Below are positions 16,586 to 26,204 of a DNA stretch of 64,000 bases, one piece after another. A model generated the notes under the pieces. That model searched no databases. It saw only the letters and a list, made by a program, of their open reading frames with translations, and was not told the DNA's origin. The translations under genes and the position numbers were made by a program. The stretch comes from JAFLBI01 sp964616465 (GTDB taxonomy: Bacteria; Bacteroidota; Bacteroidia; Chitinophagales; Chitinophagaceae), in NCBI GenBank assembly GCA_964616465.1, contig CAZTTO010000005.1, positions 1 to 64,000 of the forward strand, in the 5' to 3' direction. Position 1 is the stretch's first letter; the number at the start of each line of letters is the position of its first letter.

Positions 16586-16992
16586 ACGTTCTCTTTCATT
16601 TCTTGACATAACTCAACCAATACCCCGCCCGTGGTTTTTGGGTGAAGGAAGCAAACCAGTTTATTATCGGCTCCCTTCTTGGGCTGCTCTTGCAAAAGGG
16701 TGAACCCAGCTTCCACCAAGCGCTTCATTTCAGCCTGAATATCAGTCACTTCGAAAGCAATATGGTGAATGCCTTCCCCTTTTTTCTCGATGTATTTCGC
16801 AATAACTCCATCGGGTGTGGTGCTCTGCAGCAACTCTATTTTATTGGGACCATTCTGAAAGAAAGCCGTTTGCACGTTTTCAGAAGCTACTTCCTCGGTT
16901 TTATAACAAGGCGTATTCAAGAGTTTTTCATAAAGAGGAATAGCAATTTCAAATGATTTCACCGCAATTCCAATGTGTTCAATCTTATTCAT
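16582..16992 (-). CDS. mce: methylmalonyl-CoA epimerase
   Basis: 136 residues, the usual length. Metal ligands of the vicinal oxygen chelate fold are in place: His in KIEHIGIAV (residue 6), His in GIHHIAFEV (about 77) and Glu in GVLVELCQ (near the end). It interconverts (R)- and (S)-methylmalonyl-CoA in the propionate/succinate route. A separate B12-binding mutase subunit is encoded at 31637-32053. It overlaps the downstream sugar dehydrogenase gene by 4 bases. Confidence 0.93.
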   Translation of the reverse strand: MNKIEHIGIAVKSFEIAIPLYEKLLNTPCYKTEEVASENVQTAFFQNGPNKIELLQSTTPDGVIAKYIEKKGEGIHHIAFEVTDIQAEMKRLVEAGFTLLQEQPKKGADNKLVCFLHPKTTGGVLVELCQEMKENV

Positions 16993-17153
16993 ATGGAAGG
17001 TTTGATGTGTTGAGCAGGTGGAAGATACGTTGAATTTACTAAGGGCAAAAAGCCTCTCAAAAGCTTATCAATTGAGCCTTTTATTCCTTTACGGATTGAG
17101 GAAAAATCGCATCGCCAACCTGCAATGCTACAAATTTACACAACCGATTGACT

Positions 17154-17161
17154 TATTTTTG
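17154..17161 (+). promoter_or_regulatory. -7 element of isc operon
   Basis: TATTTTTG fits TAnnTTTG and lies 31 bases before the iscS ATG at 17193. Confidence 0.5.
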
Positions 17162-17192
17162 TGTTGATTTAAACAATAAATACTTCCACAAT

Positions 17193-18410
17193 ATGTTGAA
17201 ACTACCTGTTTATCTAGACAATAACGCAACCACCCCTATGGATCCAAGGGTGTTAGAGGCAATGACCCCGTACTTTTTGGAGCAGTTTGGAAACGCCGCA
17301 AGCAGAAACCACCCATTTGGATGGCAGGCAGAAGAGGCGGTTGATTATGCACGCGAACAGGTTGCTAAACTCATTGGTGCTGATCCAAAGGAAATCATCT
17401 TTACTTCAGGCGCAACTGAATCGGATAACCTAGCTATTAAAGGTGTATTTGACATGTACGCTAGCAAAGGAAATCATATTATTACAGCAACTACTGAGCA
17501 CAAAGCTGTATTGGATACTTGTAAGCACATTGAAAAGTCGGGTGGAGAAGTAACTTATTTACCAGTGCAGGCAGATGGTTTGATTGATTTAGCTGAATTA
17601 GAAGCTGCTATTAAGCCAACAACTATTTTGATTGCAATTATGTATGCCAACAACGAAATTGGTGTTATTCAGCCAGTTCGTGAAATCAGCGCTATAGCAA
17701 GAAAGCATGGTGTATTGTTCTTTACAGATGGCGTACAAGCAGTAGGTAAAATTCCTGTGAATGTACAGGCCGATGGGATTGATTTAATGGCATTCACTGC
17801 ACATAAAATGTATGGTCCTAAAGGGGTAGGTGCTTTGTACGTAAGAAGAAAAAATCCTCGCGTTAAAGTAACGGCTCAAATGGACGGTGGCGGTCATGAG
17901 CGTGGCATGCGCAGCGGTACATTAAATGTACCAGGTATTGTAGGATTTGGTAAGGCTGCTGAATTGGCTATGCAAGAAATGGAAGCAGATGCAGCTCGTT
18001 TGAGCGTATTGCGCGATAAATTGGAGAACGCTTTAATGTCTATTGAAGAAGCTTATGTGAATGGTAACCGCGATCATCGTTTGCCACATGTTACAAATAT
18101 TTCATTCAAATATGTTGAAGGGGAAGGTTTGTTGATGGGCTTCAATAAGAATATTGCGTTGAGCTCAGGTTCTGCTTGTACTTCCGCTTCTTTGGAACCA
18201 TCTTATGTATTGAAAGCATTGGGCTTGGGTGATGATTTGGCACACAGCTCACTTCGTTTTGGATTGGGTCGCTTTACCAATGAAGAGCAAATTGATTATA
18301 CCATTGAGCAGGTTAGAAACACTGTTTTGAAACTTCGCGAAATGAGTCCCCTTTGGGAAATGTACAAAGAGGGCATTGATTTGAATACCATTGAATGGGC
18401 ACATCACTAA
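17193..18410 (+). CDS. iscS: cysteine desulfurase
   Basis: 405 residues from the ATG at 17193 (MLKLPVYLDNNATTPMD), which fits the family start better than the in-frame codon at 17148. The PLP lysine is in FTAHKMYGPKGVG and the sulfur-accepting cysteine in SSGSACTSASLEPSYVL. It removes sulfur from cysteine and passes it as persulfide to IscU. It leads iscS-iscU-iscA. No iscR-like regulator is encoded nearby. Confidence 0.95.
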   Translation: MLKLPVYLDNNATTPMDPRVLEAMTPYFLEQFGNAASRNHPFGWQAEEAVDYAREQVAKLIGADPKEIIFTSGATESDNLAIKGVFDMYASKGNHIITATTEHKAVLDTCKHIEKSGGEVTYLPVQADGLIDLAELEAAIKPTTILIAIMYANNEIGVIQPVREISAIARKHGVLFFTDGVQAVGKIPVNVQADGIDLMAFTAHKMYGPKGVGALYVRRKNPRVKVTAQMDGGGHERGMRSGTLNVPGIVGFGKAAELAMQEMEADAARLSVLRDKLENALMSIEEAYVNGNRDHRLPHVTNISFKYVEGEGLLMGFNKNIALSSGSACTSASLEPSYVLKALGLGDDLAHSSLRFGLGRFTNEEQIDYTIEQVRNTVLKLREMSPLWEMYKEGIDLNTIEWAHH

Positions 18411-18441
18411 TAAATTTGTCTAACTTTTAAATCTAAATAAC

Positions 18442-18861
18442 ATGGCATACTCAGAAAAAGTAATTGATCACTACCAGAACCCTAAGAATGTGGGTACTTT
18501 GGATAAGGCTAAGAAAAATGTTGGTACTGGCTTAGTTGGTGCACCAGAGTGCGGCGACGTAATGCGTCTTCAAATTGAAGTAGACGATGCAAGCGGTGTT
18601 ATCACCGATGCAAAGTTCAAGACCTTTGGTTGCGGATCAGCAATTGCCTCTTCTTCTTTGGCTACTGAGTGGTTAAAGGGTAAGACTTTGGATCAGGCAA
18701 TTTCTATTGACAATATGGATATTGTTGAAGAATTGAATCTGCCTCCGGTTAAAATTCACTGCTCTGTATTAGCTGAAGATGCTATTAAAGCAGCAATCAA
18801 CGATTACCGTGAGAAGAATGGTTTAGAGAAAATTGAATTTGAAGAGAAAGGCGTTCACTAA
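18442..18861 (+). CDS. iscU: Fe-S cluster assembly scaffold IscU
   Basis: 139 residues with the three conserved cluster cysteines (GAPECGDVM, FGCGSAIASSS, IHCSVLAEDA). It receives sulfur from IscS and iron to assemble [2Fe-2S] and [4Fe-4S] clusters. It is 31 bases after iscS in the same operon. Confidence 0.95.
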   Translation: MAYSEKVIDHYQNPKNVGTLDKAKKNVGTGLVGAPECGDVMRLQIEVDDASGVITDAKFKTFGCGSAIASSSLATEWLKGKTLDQAISIDNMDIVEELNLPPVKIHCSVLAEDAIKAAINDYREKNGLEKIEFEEKGVH

Positions 18862-18881
18862 TTTTGTTTGATACCTGAACA

Positions 18882-19238
18882 ATGAGTACAGCAGTAGCAG
18901 AAAATACAATTTTTGTGAGTGATAAGGCCAAGAAAAAGGTTTTACAACTCATGGAGGAAGCAGGGATAACGCAAGATTCCAGCTACTTTCTACGTGTTGG
19001 CGTAGTAGGTGGGGGTTGCAGTGGGTTGAGCTATAAACTCGATTTTGATCAGGATATCCAACCAATGGATCAGGTGTTCGAGGATAACGGTATTAAAGTG
19101 GTGTGTGATTTGAAGAGCTTCCTCTACCTTGTGAATACAGAGTTGGATTTTAGTGATGGTTTAAATGGTAAAGGTTTCTACTTCAATAACCCCAATGCTA
19201 GTCGCAGTTGTGGTTGTGGTGAAAGCTTTGCTGTATAA
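18882..19238 (+). CDS. iscA: HesB/IscA-type Fe-S carrier
   Basis: 118 residues with the HesB/IscA signature: the cysteine in GGGCSGLSYKLDF and the C-terminal pair in SCGCGESF. It accepts clusters from IscU and delivers them to target proteins. Classical IscA, ErpA and SufA share these residues, so the exact subclass cannot be settled. It is the last gene of the operon and is followed by a strong terminator. Confidence 0.92.
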   Translation: MSTAVAENTIFVSDKAKKKVLQLMEEAGITQDSSYFLRVGVVGGGCSGLSYKLDFDQDIQPMDQVFEDNGIKVVCDLKSFLYLVNTELDFSDGLNGKGFYFNNPNASRSCGCGESFAV

Positions 19239-19264
19239 TAAGTTTTTCTAAAAAGTAAAATGCT

Positions 19265-19295
19265 ATCCCGGTCTAATATAGGCCGGGATTTTTTA
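19265..19295 (+). terminator. terminator of isc operon
   Basis: ATCCCGG (19265-19271) pairs with CCGGGAT (19283-19289), followed by a T run. Confidence 0.85.
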
Positions 19296-19317
19296 TTTCA
19301 TTTGTTTTTTCACTTCT

Positions 19318-20040
19318 AATGCATCTTACAAAATGAGGCGTTCTATAGAAATGCACATCCTGACCCCGAAGGGGTCACACATCTTTAGAAAAGTGGCACA
19401 TCAATATAACCGACCCTAAGGGGTCGCACAAGTATTTTGGCTTGATTTTGTTTCATGTTCGACCCCTTCAGGGTCGTTGTTTAAAATAGATGGTTATTGC
19501 TATACATGTTCAACCCCTTCGGGGTTGGAGCTTGTAAGAGATGGATGGCATCTTGAAAGAATCTTTACCTACTTGCGTTTTTTTATAATTGTTTATTGGG
19601 ATTATCTTTTTTATGTATAATGCATTTTACAAAAATCCGCGTTCTTTAGAAATGCACATCCTGACCCTGAAGGGGTCGCACAAGTATTTTGGTTCGATTT
19701 TGTTTCATGTTCGACCCCTTCAGGGTCGATGGTTAAAATGGATTGCTGTTGCTATACATGTTCAACCCCTTCGGGGTTGGAGCTTGTAAGAGATGAATGG
19801 CATCTTGAAAGAATCTTTACCTACTTGCGTTTTTTTATAATTGTTTATTGGAATTATCTTTTACATGTATAATGCATTTTACAAAAATCTGCGTTCTTTA
19901 GAAATGCAGATCCTGACCCTGAAGGGGTCACACATCTATAGAAAAGAAACACATCAATATAACCGACCCCAAAGGGGTCGCACATGTATCATGCTTTGCT
20001 TTTCTTATATGTACGGCCCAAAACCATTCGGGATTGAGGC
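19318..20040. repeat. long direct repeats carrying GACCCC/GGGGTC hairpins
   Basis: Three tandem-like copies start at 19318, 19619 and 19871 (AATGCATYTTACAAAAT, spacing 301 and 252). Copies 1 and 2 end with a shared tract that includes GTAAGAGATG, TCTTGAAAGAATC and TACTTGCG. Copy 1 holds four hairpins (19362-19376, 19411-19426, 19460-19476, 19511-19527), copy 2 three, copy 3 two clear ones and a degenerate one near 20011. Their form is CGACCCC-loop-GGGGTCG or CAACCCC-loop-GGGGTTG. Open frames over this block are chance products. The structure fits a family of intergenic palindromic repeats of REP/MITE type. Confidence 0.85.
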
Positions 20041-20157
20041 TTATGGTAAGAAGGGACAATATCATTCTATACAGGTTTCCTCAATTATTTCTCAAATTTT
20101 AACAATCATTCTCATCCTTCGTTTTTTTGTGCAATGCCAATCATTTAGTTTTGACTT

Positions 20158-20880
20158 ATGTGGACTTTGGCAAAGAAGGAATGGCAACATTTTTTTGGTA
20201 ATCTAACTGGCTATATAGCCATGACCGTTTTTTTGGCCTTATGTGGCTTGTGGCTTTTCTTTTTTCCAGATACCAATCTGCTCGACTATGGTTACGCTAG
20301 TCTTCAGCCCTTTTTTGAAGTAGCCCCCTGGCTCATGATTATGCTTATTCCAACCATTACCATGCGCAGCTTTGCTGAAGAATTGAAGTCAGGCACTTTT
20401 GAATTGCTCCGCACCTATCCTTTGAGCAATTGGCAACTCGTTTTTGGAAAGTATTTAGGTATGCTTGCTGTTATTTTCTTGACCCTTTTGCCTACTTGCA
20501 TTTATCCTCTTTCTATTCAAATGTTGAGTAGTCGCGGTGGTATTGACTGGGGTGCAACAGCAGGTAGTTATTTAGGCCTTTTTTTACTTGCTTCATGTTT
20601 TGCTGCTATTGGATTGTATGCAAGTAGTTTAACGCATCAAGTCGTGGTAGCATTTGTGGTTGGCGCATTTTTATGCTTTATGGTCTATGTTGGATTAGAG
20701 GCTGTTAGTAAGCTGCCCATTTTTTCGAACCAAGCCGATTTTTATATCCAGCAATTAGGTTTGCAAGAGCATTACAAAAGCATCAGCAGAGGAGTTATAG
20801 AACTTCGTGACGTGTTGTACTATGTCATCATAATTGCACTGTTTTTAGGGTTGACGAAAAGACAAATTCAAATGAAGTAA
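20158..20880 (+). CDS. gldF: gliding motility ABC transporter permease GldF
   Basis: 240 residues with six membrane helices, ABC-2 permease family. The N-terminal MWTLAKKEWQHFFGNLTGYI and the segment FAEELKSGTFELLRTYPLS are typical of GldF-like permeases. It is followed 4 bases later by gldG. Together with the ATPase GldA (not in this window) they form a transporter needed for gliding in several Bacteroidota. The same genes also occur in non-gliding relatives, so motility is not proven. Confidence 0.88.
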   Translation: MWTLAKKEWQHFFGNLTGYIAMTVFLALCGLWLFFFPDTNLLDYGYASLQPFFEVAPWLMIMLIPTITMRSFAEELKSGTFELLRTYPLSNWQLVFGKYLGMLAVIFLTLLPTCIYPLSIQMLSSRGGIDWGATAGSYLGLFLLASCFAAIGLYASSLTHQVVVAFVVGAFLCFMVYVGLEAVSKLPIFSNQADFYIQQLGLQEHYKSISRGVIELRDVLYYVIIIALFLGLTKRQIQMK

Positions 20881-20883
20881 AGC

Positions 20884-22641
20884 ATGGAAAAGAAACCCTT
20901 TAACATACAAAGTCTTCTACATCATCCAGTTTCAATGGTTATTGTAGCAATGCTCTTGATCTGGCTTTCTTCTTTTTTGAGTGTACGAATTGACCTAACA
21001 GCAGAGAAAAGGTTTTCACTTACTCCAGCCAGTAAAACTATTTTGCAAAACCTTGATACAACCATTCAAGTAGATGTGTTGTTAGATGGTTCGTTGAGTG
21101 CCGATTACAAAAAACTTCGCAATGCAGTTGTAGATATATTAAATGAATTTAGATCGGTTTCTGGCGGATTGGTAGAAGTGAATATAGGAATTGATTTACC
21201 GAATAAGCAAGATTCTGCAGTTGCACTTATATATGATAGTTTGGCTTCCATTGGTGTAGTTTTTGAACGAACATCTGTAACCGTTGCTGCGCAAACACCT
21301 TTAGCAGATCAATACATTCTGCCTTCGGCTGTGGTGAGATATGGCAATCGTCCTCCTGTTGTAGTTGATTTAAGGAGTAGCCGAAAAGTATATAAGCAAT
21401 ACAATGTTTTATCTGAAATGCCTGAGGAAGACGTAGAAGCTACTAGAGCGGCTGCAGAAGCATTACTTGAATACAAATTTATCTCAGCAATTGATCAATT
21501 AACACGAAAGGATGTGCCAACCATTGCATATGTGGTAGGCAATGGTCAACCATTAGATGATCGGGTGGAAGACCTTGGACAAACCTTATCTGCTTCATAT
21601 AGGCTCGCTATTATGGATTTGAAGCAGGCGCAACCCAACCCCGATCAAGTACAACTTTTATTAGTTGTAAAACCAACAGAGCCATTTTCAGAAACTGACC
21701 TTTGGAAACTAGATCAATATGTGATGCGGGGTGGTAAGATTATTTGGTGTATTGATCCATTGTATGCAGAATATGATAGCCTTAGAAAGTCTACAGGTTC
21801 CTATGTGGCTTTTGATCGTAACCTGCAATTGGATGATTTACTGTTCCGATATGGCGCACGTATCAATAAGAACTTAGCGCAGGATTTAAATTGTGCTAAA
21901 ATTCCAATAGTCATAGGGTATAATCCGGATGGCAGCCCGCAAATGCAACGAGTACCATGGGCCTATTATCCTTTTTTATTTGGAAATGATGAACATCCAA
22001 CTTCTAGAAATCTAGAAAGAGTTTTATCTATTTTCCCCTCAAGTATTGATACAGTAAAAGCGCCTGGCATTCAAAAGACCATTCTACTTACAACTGATAC
22101 AAGCAGCCGCGTGGTAAGTCAGCCTGCTCTTATTGATGTAAATAGTGTAAAAACTGAGGAAGATTTTAGAACTTTTAGGAGCAGTCGAGTTCCGGTTGCT
22201 GTACTTCTTGAAGGAAAGTTCCGTTCGTTGTATGCCAATAGAATGACCCCTGAGTTAGAATCGGATCTTAGAGCTGTAACTGGAGCTAATTTTTTACAAG
22301 AGGGTGTTGCGCCTGCACAGCAATTGGTGGTAGCAGATGCTGATCTAGTGACCAATGCAGTAACCCAAACGCAGGGGCCGCTTGCTATGGGAACTTTACC
22401 AATGGAACAATACAGATTTGCCAATAGGGAATTTATTGAGAATATGGTCACCTATATGCTGAGTGAACAACCTATTTTGGAAGCAAGAAACAAAGAAGTA
22501 GTTCTCCGTTTACTAGATAAACAAAAATTATCGGAGCAAAAATCCTTCTGGCAATTGTTCAACATTATTGTTCCAATTCTTCTTATGTCGCTTATTGGCT
22601 TTATTATGATTTCATGGAGAAAAAAACAATTCGCTGCCTAA
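20884..22641 (+). CDS. gldG: gliding motility protein GldG
   Basis: 585 residues, with an N-terminal membrane helix (about 15-35), a large periplasmic domain and a C-terminal helix (about 555-575). The sequence IDLTAEKRFSLTPASKTIL early on is characteristic of GldG / ABC-type auxiliary transport proteins. It is paired with gldF, the usual order. Confidence 0.9.
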   Translation: MEKKPFNIQSLLHHPVSMVIVAMLLIWLSSFLSVRIDLTAEKRFSLTPASKTILQNLDTTIQVDVLLDGSLSADYKKLRNAVVDILNEFRSVSGGLVEVNIGIDLPNKQDSAVALIYDSLASIGVVFERTSVTVAAQTPLADQYILPSAVVRYGNRPPVVVDLRSSRKVYKQYNVLSEMPEEDVEATRAAAEALLEYKFISAIDQLTRKDVPTIAYVVGNGQPLDDRVEDLGQTLSASYRLAIMDLKQAQPNPDQVQLLLVVKPTEPFSETDLWKLDQYVMRGGKIIWCIDPLYAEYDSLRKSTGSYVAFDRNLQLDDLLFRYGARINKNLAQDLNCAKIPIVIGYNPDGSPQMQRVPWAYYPFLFGNDEHPTSRNLERVLSIFPSSIDTVKAPGIQKTILLTTDTSSRVVSQPALIDVNSVKTEEDFRTFRSSRVPVAVLLEGKFRSLYANRMTPELESDLRAVTGANFLQEGVAPAQQLVVADADLVTNAVTQTQGPLAMGTLPMEQYRFANREFIENMVTYMLSEQPILEARNKEVVLRLLDKQKLSEQKSFWQLFNIIVPILLMSLIGFIMISWRKKQFAA

Positions 22642-22668
22642 ACCGTATTTTCGCATAAATATTTTTTT

Positions 22669-23679
22669 ATGTCAACCCACCAATTGGTGTACGCCGTATT
22701 TGGAGTAGTACTTACAGTTTCATTGATTATTGACTTGGGATTGTTAAGTAAGAAAAATAAATCTATTTCTATTAAGTCGGCCCTTAAGCAAACTTTTTTC
22801 TGGGTGTCGCTTGCTTTTAGCTTCTTCATCTTTTTGTGGATAGAAGGTCCGGCTTTGGCAGCCGAAAATAATCCTGGCGTAAATGCAGAAATGGCGGGTG
22901 CGCAATTGGCGCTGGAGTTTTTGAGTGCCTATCTTATGGAGTGGAGTTTGAGTATTGACAATATTTTTGTTTTCATCATCATATTCAATGCTTTCGCTGT
23001 AAAAGAAAAGCACTACTCGCGCGTACTTTTAGTGGGTATTTTAATGGCAATTATTTTTAGGGCTCTTTTTATTACAGTTGGTGTGGCACTGGTTGAACGC
23101 TTTCATTGGATACTTTACATATTTGGTGTGTTCTTGTTATATACTGGTTACAAAATGTTTTTTTCACATGCCGATGAAGAATTTCATCCAGAAGAAACAA
23201 AGATTTATAGATGGATGAAAAAGTTCTTACCATTGGTTCCGCACGATGGAGATGGAAAATATATGGTTCGTGAAAACGGTAAGCCTGCTTATACAACTTT
23301 GTTTGTCGTGGTCGTATTATTAGCTGCTATTGATCTGGTTTTTGCGCTCGATTCAATACCCGCTGTTATGGGAATTTCTAAGGATCCTTTAATTATTTAT
23401 ACCTCCAATATTTTTGCGGTATTGGGTTTACGTTCCCTCTTCTTTTTACTTCGCGGTGCAGTATCTAAGTTCGATTACCTTAAGCATGGCATAGCAATAG
23501 TACTTATGTTTATTGGTATTAAAATGTTGGGCGAACATTGGTTGAATCAATGGTTGAGTAAACCTACTCAAGTTGTCATTTCATTAGGAGTAATTATGCT
23601 TTGTCTTTCAGGTGGAATTTTTTATTCGATGATTGTAAACAAACGCGGATTGCCTGAGGAAGTGCGTGATCCATCATAA
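22669..23679 (+). CDS. TerC-family membrane protein
   Basis: 336 residues with about nine membrane helices. The TerC signature is present: MEWSLSIDNIFVFIIIF (about 85-101) and AAIDLVFALDSIPAVMGISK (about 217-236), whose aspartates are thought to take part in metal-ion export. TerC/Alx family members export manganese or assist membrane protein metalation. There is no obvious yybP-ykoY riboswitch ahead; the gap to gldG is only 27 bases. Confidence 0.9.
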   Translation: MSTHQLVYAVFGVVLTVSLIIDLGLLSKKNKSISIKSALKQTFFWVSLAFSFFIFLWIEGPALAAENNPGVNAEMAGAQLALEFLSAYLMEWSLSIDNIFVFIIIFNAFAVKEKHYSRVLLVGILMAIIFRALFITVGVALVERFHWILYIFGVFLLYTGYKMFFSHADEEFHPEETKIYRWMKKFLPLVPHDGDGKYMVRENGKPAYTTLFVVVVLLAAIDLVFALDSIPAVMGISKDPLIIYTSNIFAVLGLRSLFFLLRGAVSKFDYLKHGIAIVLMFIGIKMLGEHWLNQWLSKPTQVVISLGVIMLCLSGGIFYSMIVNKRGLPEEVRDPS

Positions 23680-23685
23680 GTAGTT

Positions 23686-26157
23686 ATGAGCTATCAGCTG
23701 TCTGTTATTGCAAAAATTCTGAATCTTCCTTTTGAAGGCAAACAAGAAGGAATTATATCTCAGTTGGTAACAGATAGTAGAAAAGTAATCATCTCACATG
23801 AAACTTTGTTTTTTGCGTTACCAGGGTTAAGGCGACAAGGAACAGATTTTATTGAAGACTTATATCATAAGGGTGTACGCAGTTTTGTAGTGCCAGATTC
23901 TTATGTTCCAACACTCCTTGCAGAAGATGTTATTTACTTTGCTGTACCAGATGTTGTTCGTGCCTTACAGCAAATTGCTGCCTGGCATCGTCAGCAGTTT
24001 AATTATCCAGTTATTGGTATTACAGGTAGCAATGGAAAAACTGTAGTGAAGGAATGGTTGTACCAATTACTGAAACAAGATTTCTCCATCGTTCGCAGTC
24101 CAAGAAGCTACAACTCTCAAATTGGTGTGCCGTTAAGTGTATGGGAAATGAATCACCAACACGAGCTCGCTATTTTTGAAGCAGGTATTTCTCAGCCAAA
24201 AGAAATGAAATATTTGGCTGAAATTATTCAACCTACTATTTCTGTCTTTACACATTTTGGTGATGCCCATTCAGAGAGCTTTACAAATAAACTAGAAAAA
24301 TGGCAGGAGAAAATGCAATTGTTCCCTGCGAATGCTAATTGGGTTTTTTCTACAGACTTTTTCCCTGAGCATTGGAATAATTTAATACAATTACCCTCCA
24401 CTGCTTTTACTTGGAGTAAATGTAGTAGTGCTAAATTGACAGTATCAAATATTCAATTAAAAGAAAGCAATACTATTATTCAAGCAATCTATGAAGGAAA
24501 TTCTGTACAGATAAATATTCCATTTACCGACCAAGCTTCTATCAACAATGCTATCACTTGTTGGTCGGTTATGCTGCTGCTTAACATACCGCAGATGGTT
24601 ATACAAGAGCGCATGCTGTATTTAGAGCCTGTAGAAATGCGCTTACATCTTAGAAAGGGCATGCATAATTGCATCTTAATTAACGATGCATATAATACCG
24701 ATCAAGGCTCTTTGCAAGTTGCTTTGGATTATCTTATGCAGCATCGGCAGCAGCGTAGAACAACCGTTATTCTTTCTGATATAACTGCAGGTAATTCAGA
24801 CTTATCTACCATTTACAGTAATGTTGCTGATACAATTGCAGCAAGAAAAGTGGATCGCTTTATTGCAGTTGGAAAGGATATGATTGCGCATGCCGCTTTG
24901 TTTTTACAAAAAGGTTTATCGCCTATCTTTTTTGAAAACACCGATGCTTTAATGTCGGCATGGTTTTCTTTGCGTTTTCATGATGAAACTATTTTGTTGA
25001 AAGGTGCTCGACGCTTTGGATTTGAACGATTGAGCCAATTGTTAGAGGAGCAAGTACATCAAACTGTGATGGAAGTCAACCTTTCCGCCTTGGCGCACAA
25101 TATCAAATCTTACCAAAAGCGCTTAAAGCCAACTACTCGAGTTATGGCAATGGTGAAGGCTTTTTCTTATGGAAGTGGTATAGAGGAGATAGCTCGTGTA
25201 ATGGAAAAAAATGGAGTTGATTATCTAGCTGTTGCTTATGCCGATGAGGGAGTAGCATTGAGAAAAGCAGGTATTCGTTTACCAATTTTAGTGATGAGTC
25301 CGGAGCCCACCGCTTTTGATGCATTGGTTGAACATGGTTTAGAACCTGAAATATATGACCTTAGGTTATTACAAGAATTGGTTAGATACATACAGGCACA
25401 GGCTATTCCAACTTTTCCTATTCATATCAAGTTAGATACAGGTATGCATCGACTTGGATTTGAATCGCATGAAATGAACGAATTACTACAGTTGCTAAAA
25501 GAATATCCGCAGTTGGTTATAAAATCCGTTTTTAGTCATTTGGCTGCAAGTGAACAGTCCCAGCACGACGATTTTACGCTTCAACAGCAGCGTGTATTTG
25601 AAGGAGGTGTATTGGCCATTGAAGAAGTTGTTCACTATACATTCTTAAAGCATATTGCTAATACGGCAGCTGTGCAGCGTCATCCTTCATTGGAATACGA
25701 TATGGTGCGACTGGGAATTGGATTGTATGGAGCTGATGTAACAAAAGATGCACCCATTGATTTAGAAATAGTTGCTACTTTAACCACTACAGTTGCCCAG
25801 GTGAAACAGGTAGCCAAAGGTGATACCATTGGTTATGGTAGATTGGGGGTTGCAGATCGAGATATGCGCATTGCTACAATACGTATTGGTTATGCAGATG
25901 GATTTGGTAGATCACTAGGATTAGGAAAGGGTAAGGTTTGGATTCAAGGAGGATTAGCGCCTGTGGTTGGACAGGTTTGTATGGATATGACCATGGTAGA
26001 TGTTACTGATATTCCAGGTGTTGTTGCAGGAACTTCGGTTGAGATATTTGGAAAGAATTTACCCGTACAACAGGTTGCTGAATGGGCAAATACTATAGTT
26101 TATGAAATTTTAACAGGAATTAGTCAGCGTGTAAAGCGGGTTTATTTTGAAGAGTAG
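23686..26157 (+). CDS. fused MurF ligase - alanine racemase
   Basis: 823 residues. Residues about 1-450 are the MurF-type ligase that adds D-Ala-D-Ala to UDP-MurNAc-tripeptide, with the P-loop GITGSNGKTVVKEW (about 110-123) and MurF family motifs. Residues about 460-823 are a PLP alanine racemase with the lysine in MVKAFSYGSG and the C-terminal tyrosine region RIGYADGFGRS and QVCMDMTMVD. The fusion links supply of D-Ala with its use in cell-wall synthesis and is known in Bacteroidota. It starts 6 bases after terC. Confidence 0.94.
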   Translation: MSYQLSVIAKILNLPFEGKQEGIISQLVTDSRKVIISHETLFFALPGLRRQGTDFIEDLYHKGVRSFVVPDSYVPTLLAEDVIYFAVPDVVRALQQIAAWHRQQFNYPVIGITGSNGKTVVKEWLYQLLKQDFSIVRSPRSYNSQIGVPLSVWEMNHQHELAIFEAGISQPKEMKYLAEIIQPTISVFTHFGDAHSESFTNKLEKWQEKMQLFPANANWVFSTDFFPEHWNNLIQLPSTAFTWSKCSSAKLTVSNIQLKESNTIIQAIYEGNSVQINIPFTDQASINNAITCWSVMLLLNIPQMVIQERMLYLEPVEMRLHLRKGMHNCILINDAYNTDQGSLQVALDYLMQHRQQRRTTVILSDITAGNSDLSTIYSNVADTIAARKVDRFIAVGKDMIAHAALFLQKGLSPIFFENTDALMSAWFSLRFHDETILLKGARRFGFERLSQLLEEQVHQTVMEVNLSALAHNIKSYQKRLKPTTRVMAMVKAFSYGSGIEEIARVMEKNGVDYLAVAYADEGVALRKAGIRLPILVMSPEPTAFDALVEHGLEPEIYDLRLLQELVRYIQAQAIPTFPIHIKLDTGMHRLGFESHEMNELLQLLKEYPQLVIKSVFSHLAASEQSQHDDFTLQQQRVFEGGVLAIEEVVHYTFLKHIANTAAVQRHPSLEYDMVRLGIGLYGADVTKDAPIDLEIVATLTTTVAQVKQVAKGDTIGYGRLGVADRDMRIATIRIGYADGFGRSLGLGKGKVWIQGGLAPVVGQVCMDMTMVDVTDIPGVVAGTSVEIFGKNLPVQQVAEWANTIVYEILTGISQRVKRVYFEE

Positions 26158-26204
26158 TCTTCACCTGCCGTCTGGCACTTATATTTGTACCTAAAGATTT
26201 AGAA

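Noticed and set aside
19589..20206. Two open frames over the repeat block
   Set aside because: They are built from the repeated hairpin text, look alike, and have no family; the block is non-coding.
22638..22829. Minus-strand frames opposite terC and gldG
   Set aside because: They are shadows of well-supported genes on the other strand.
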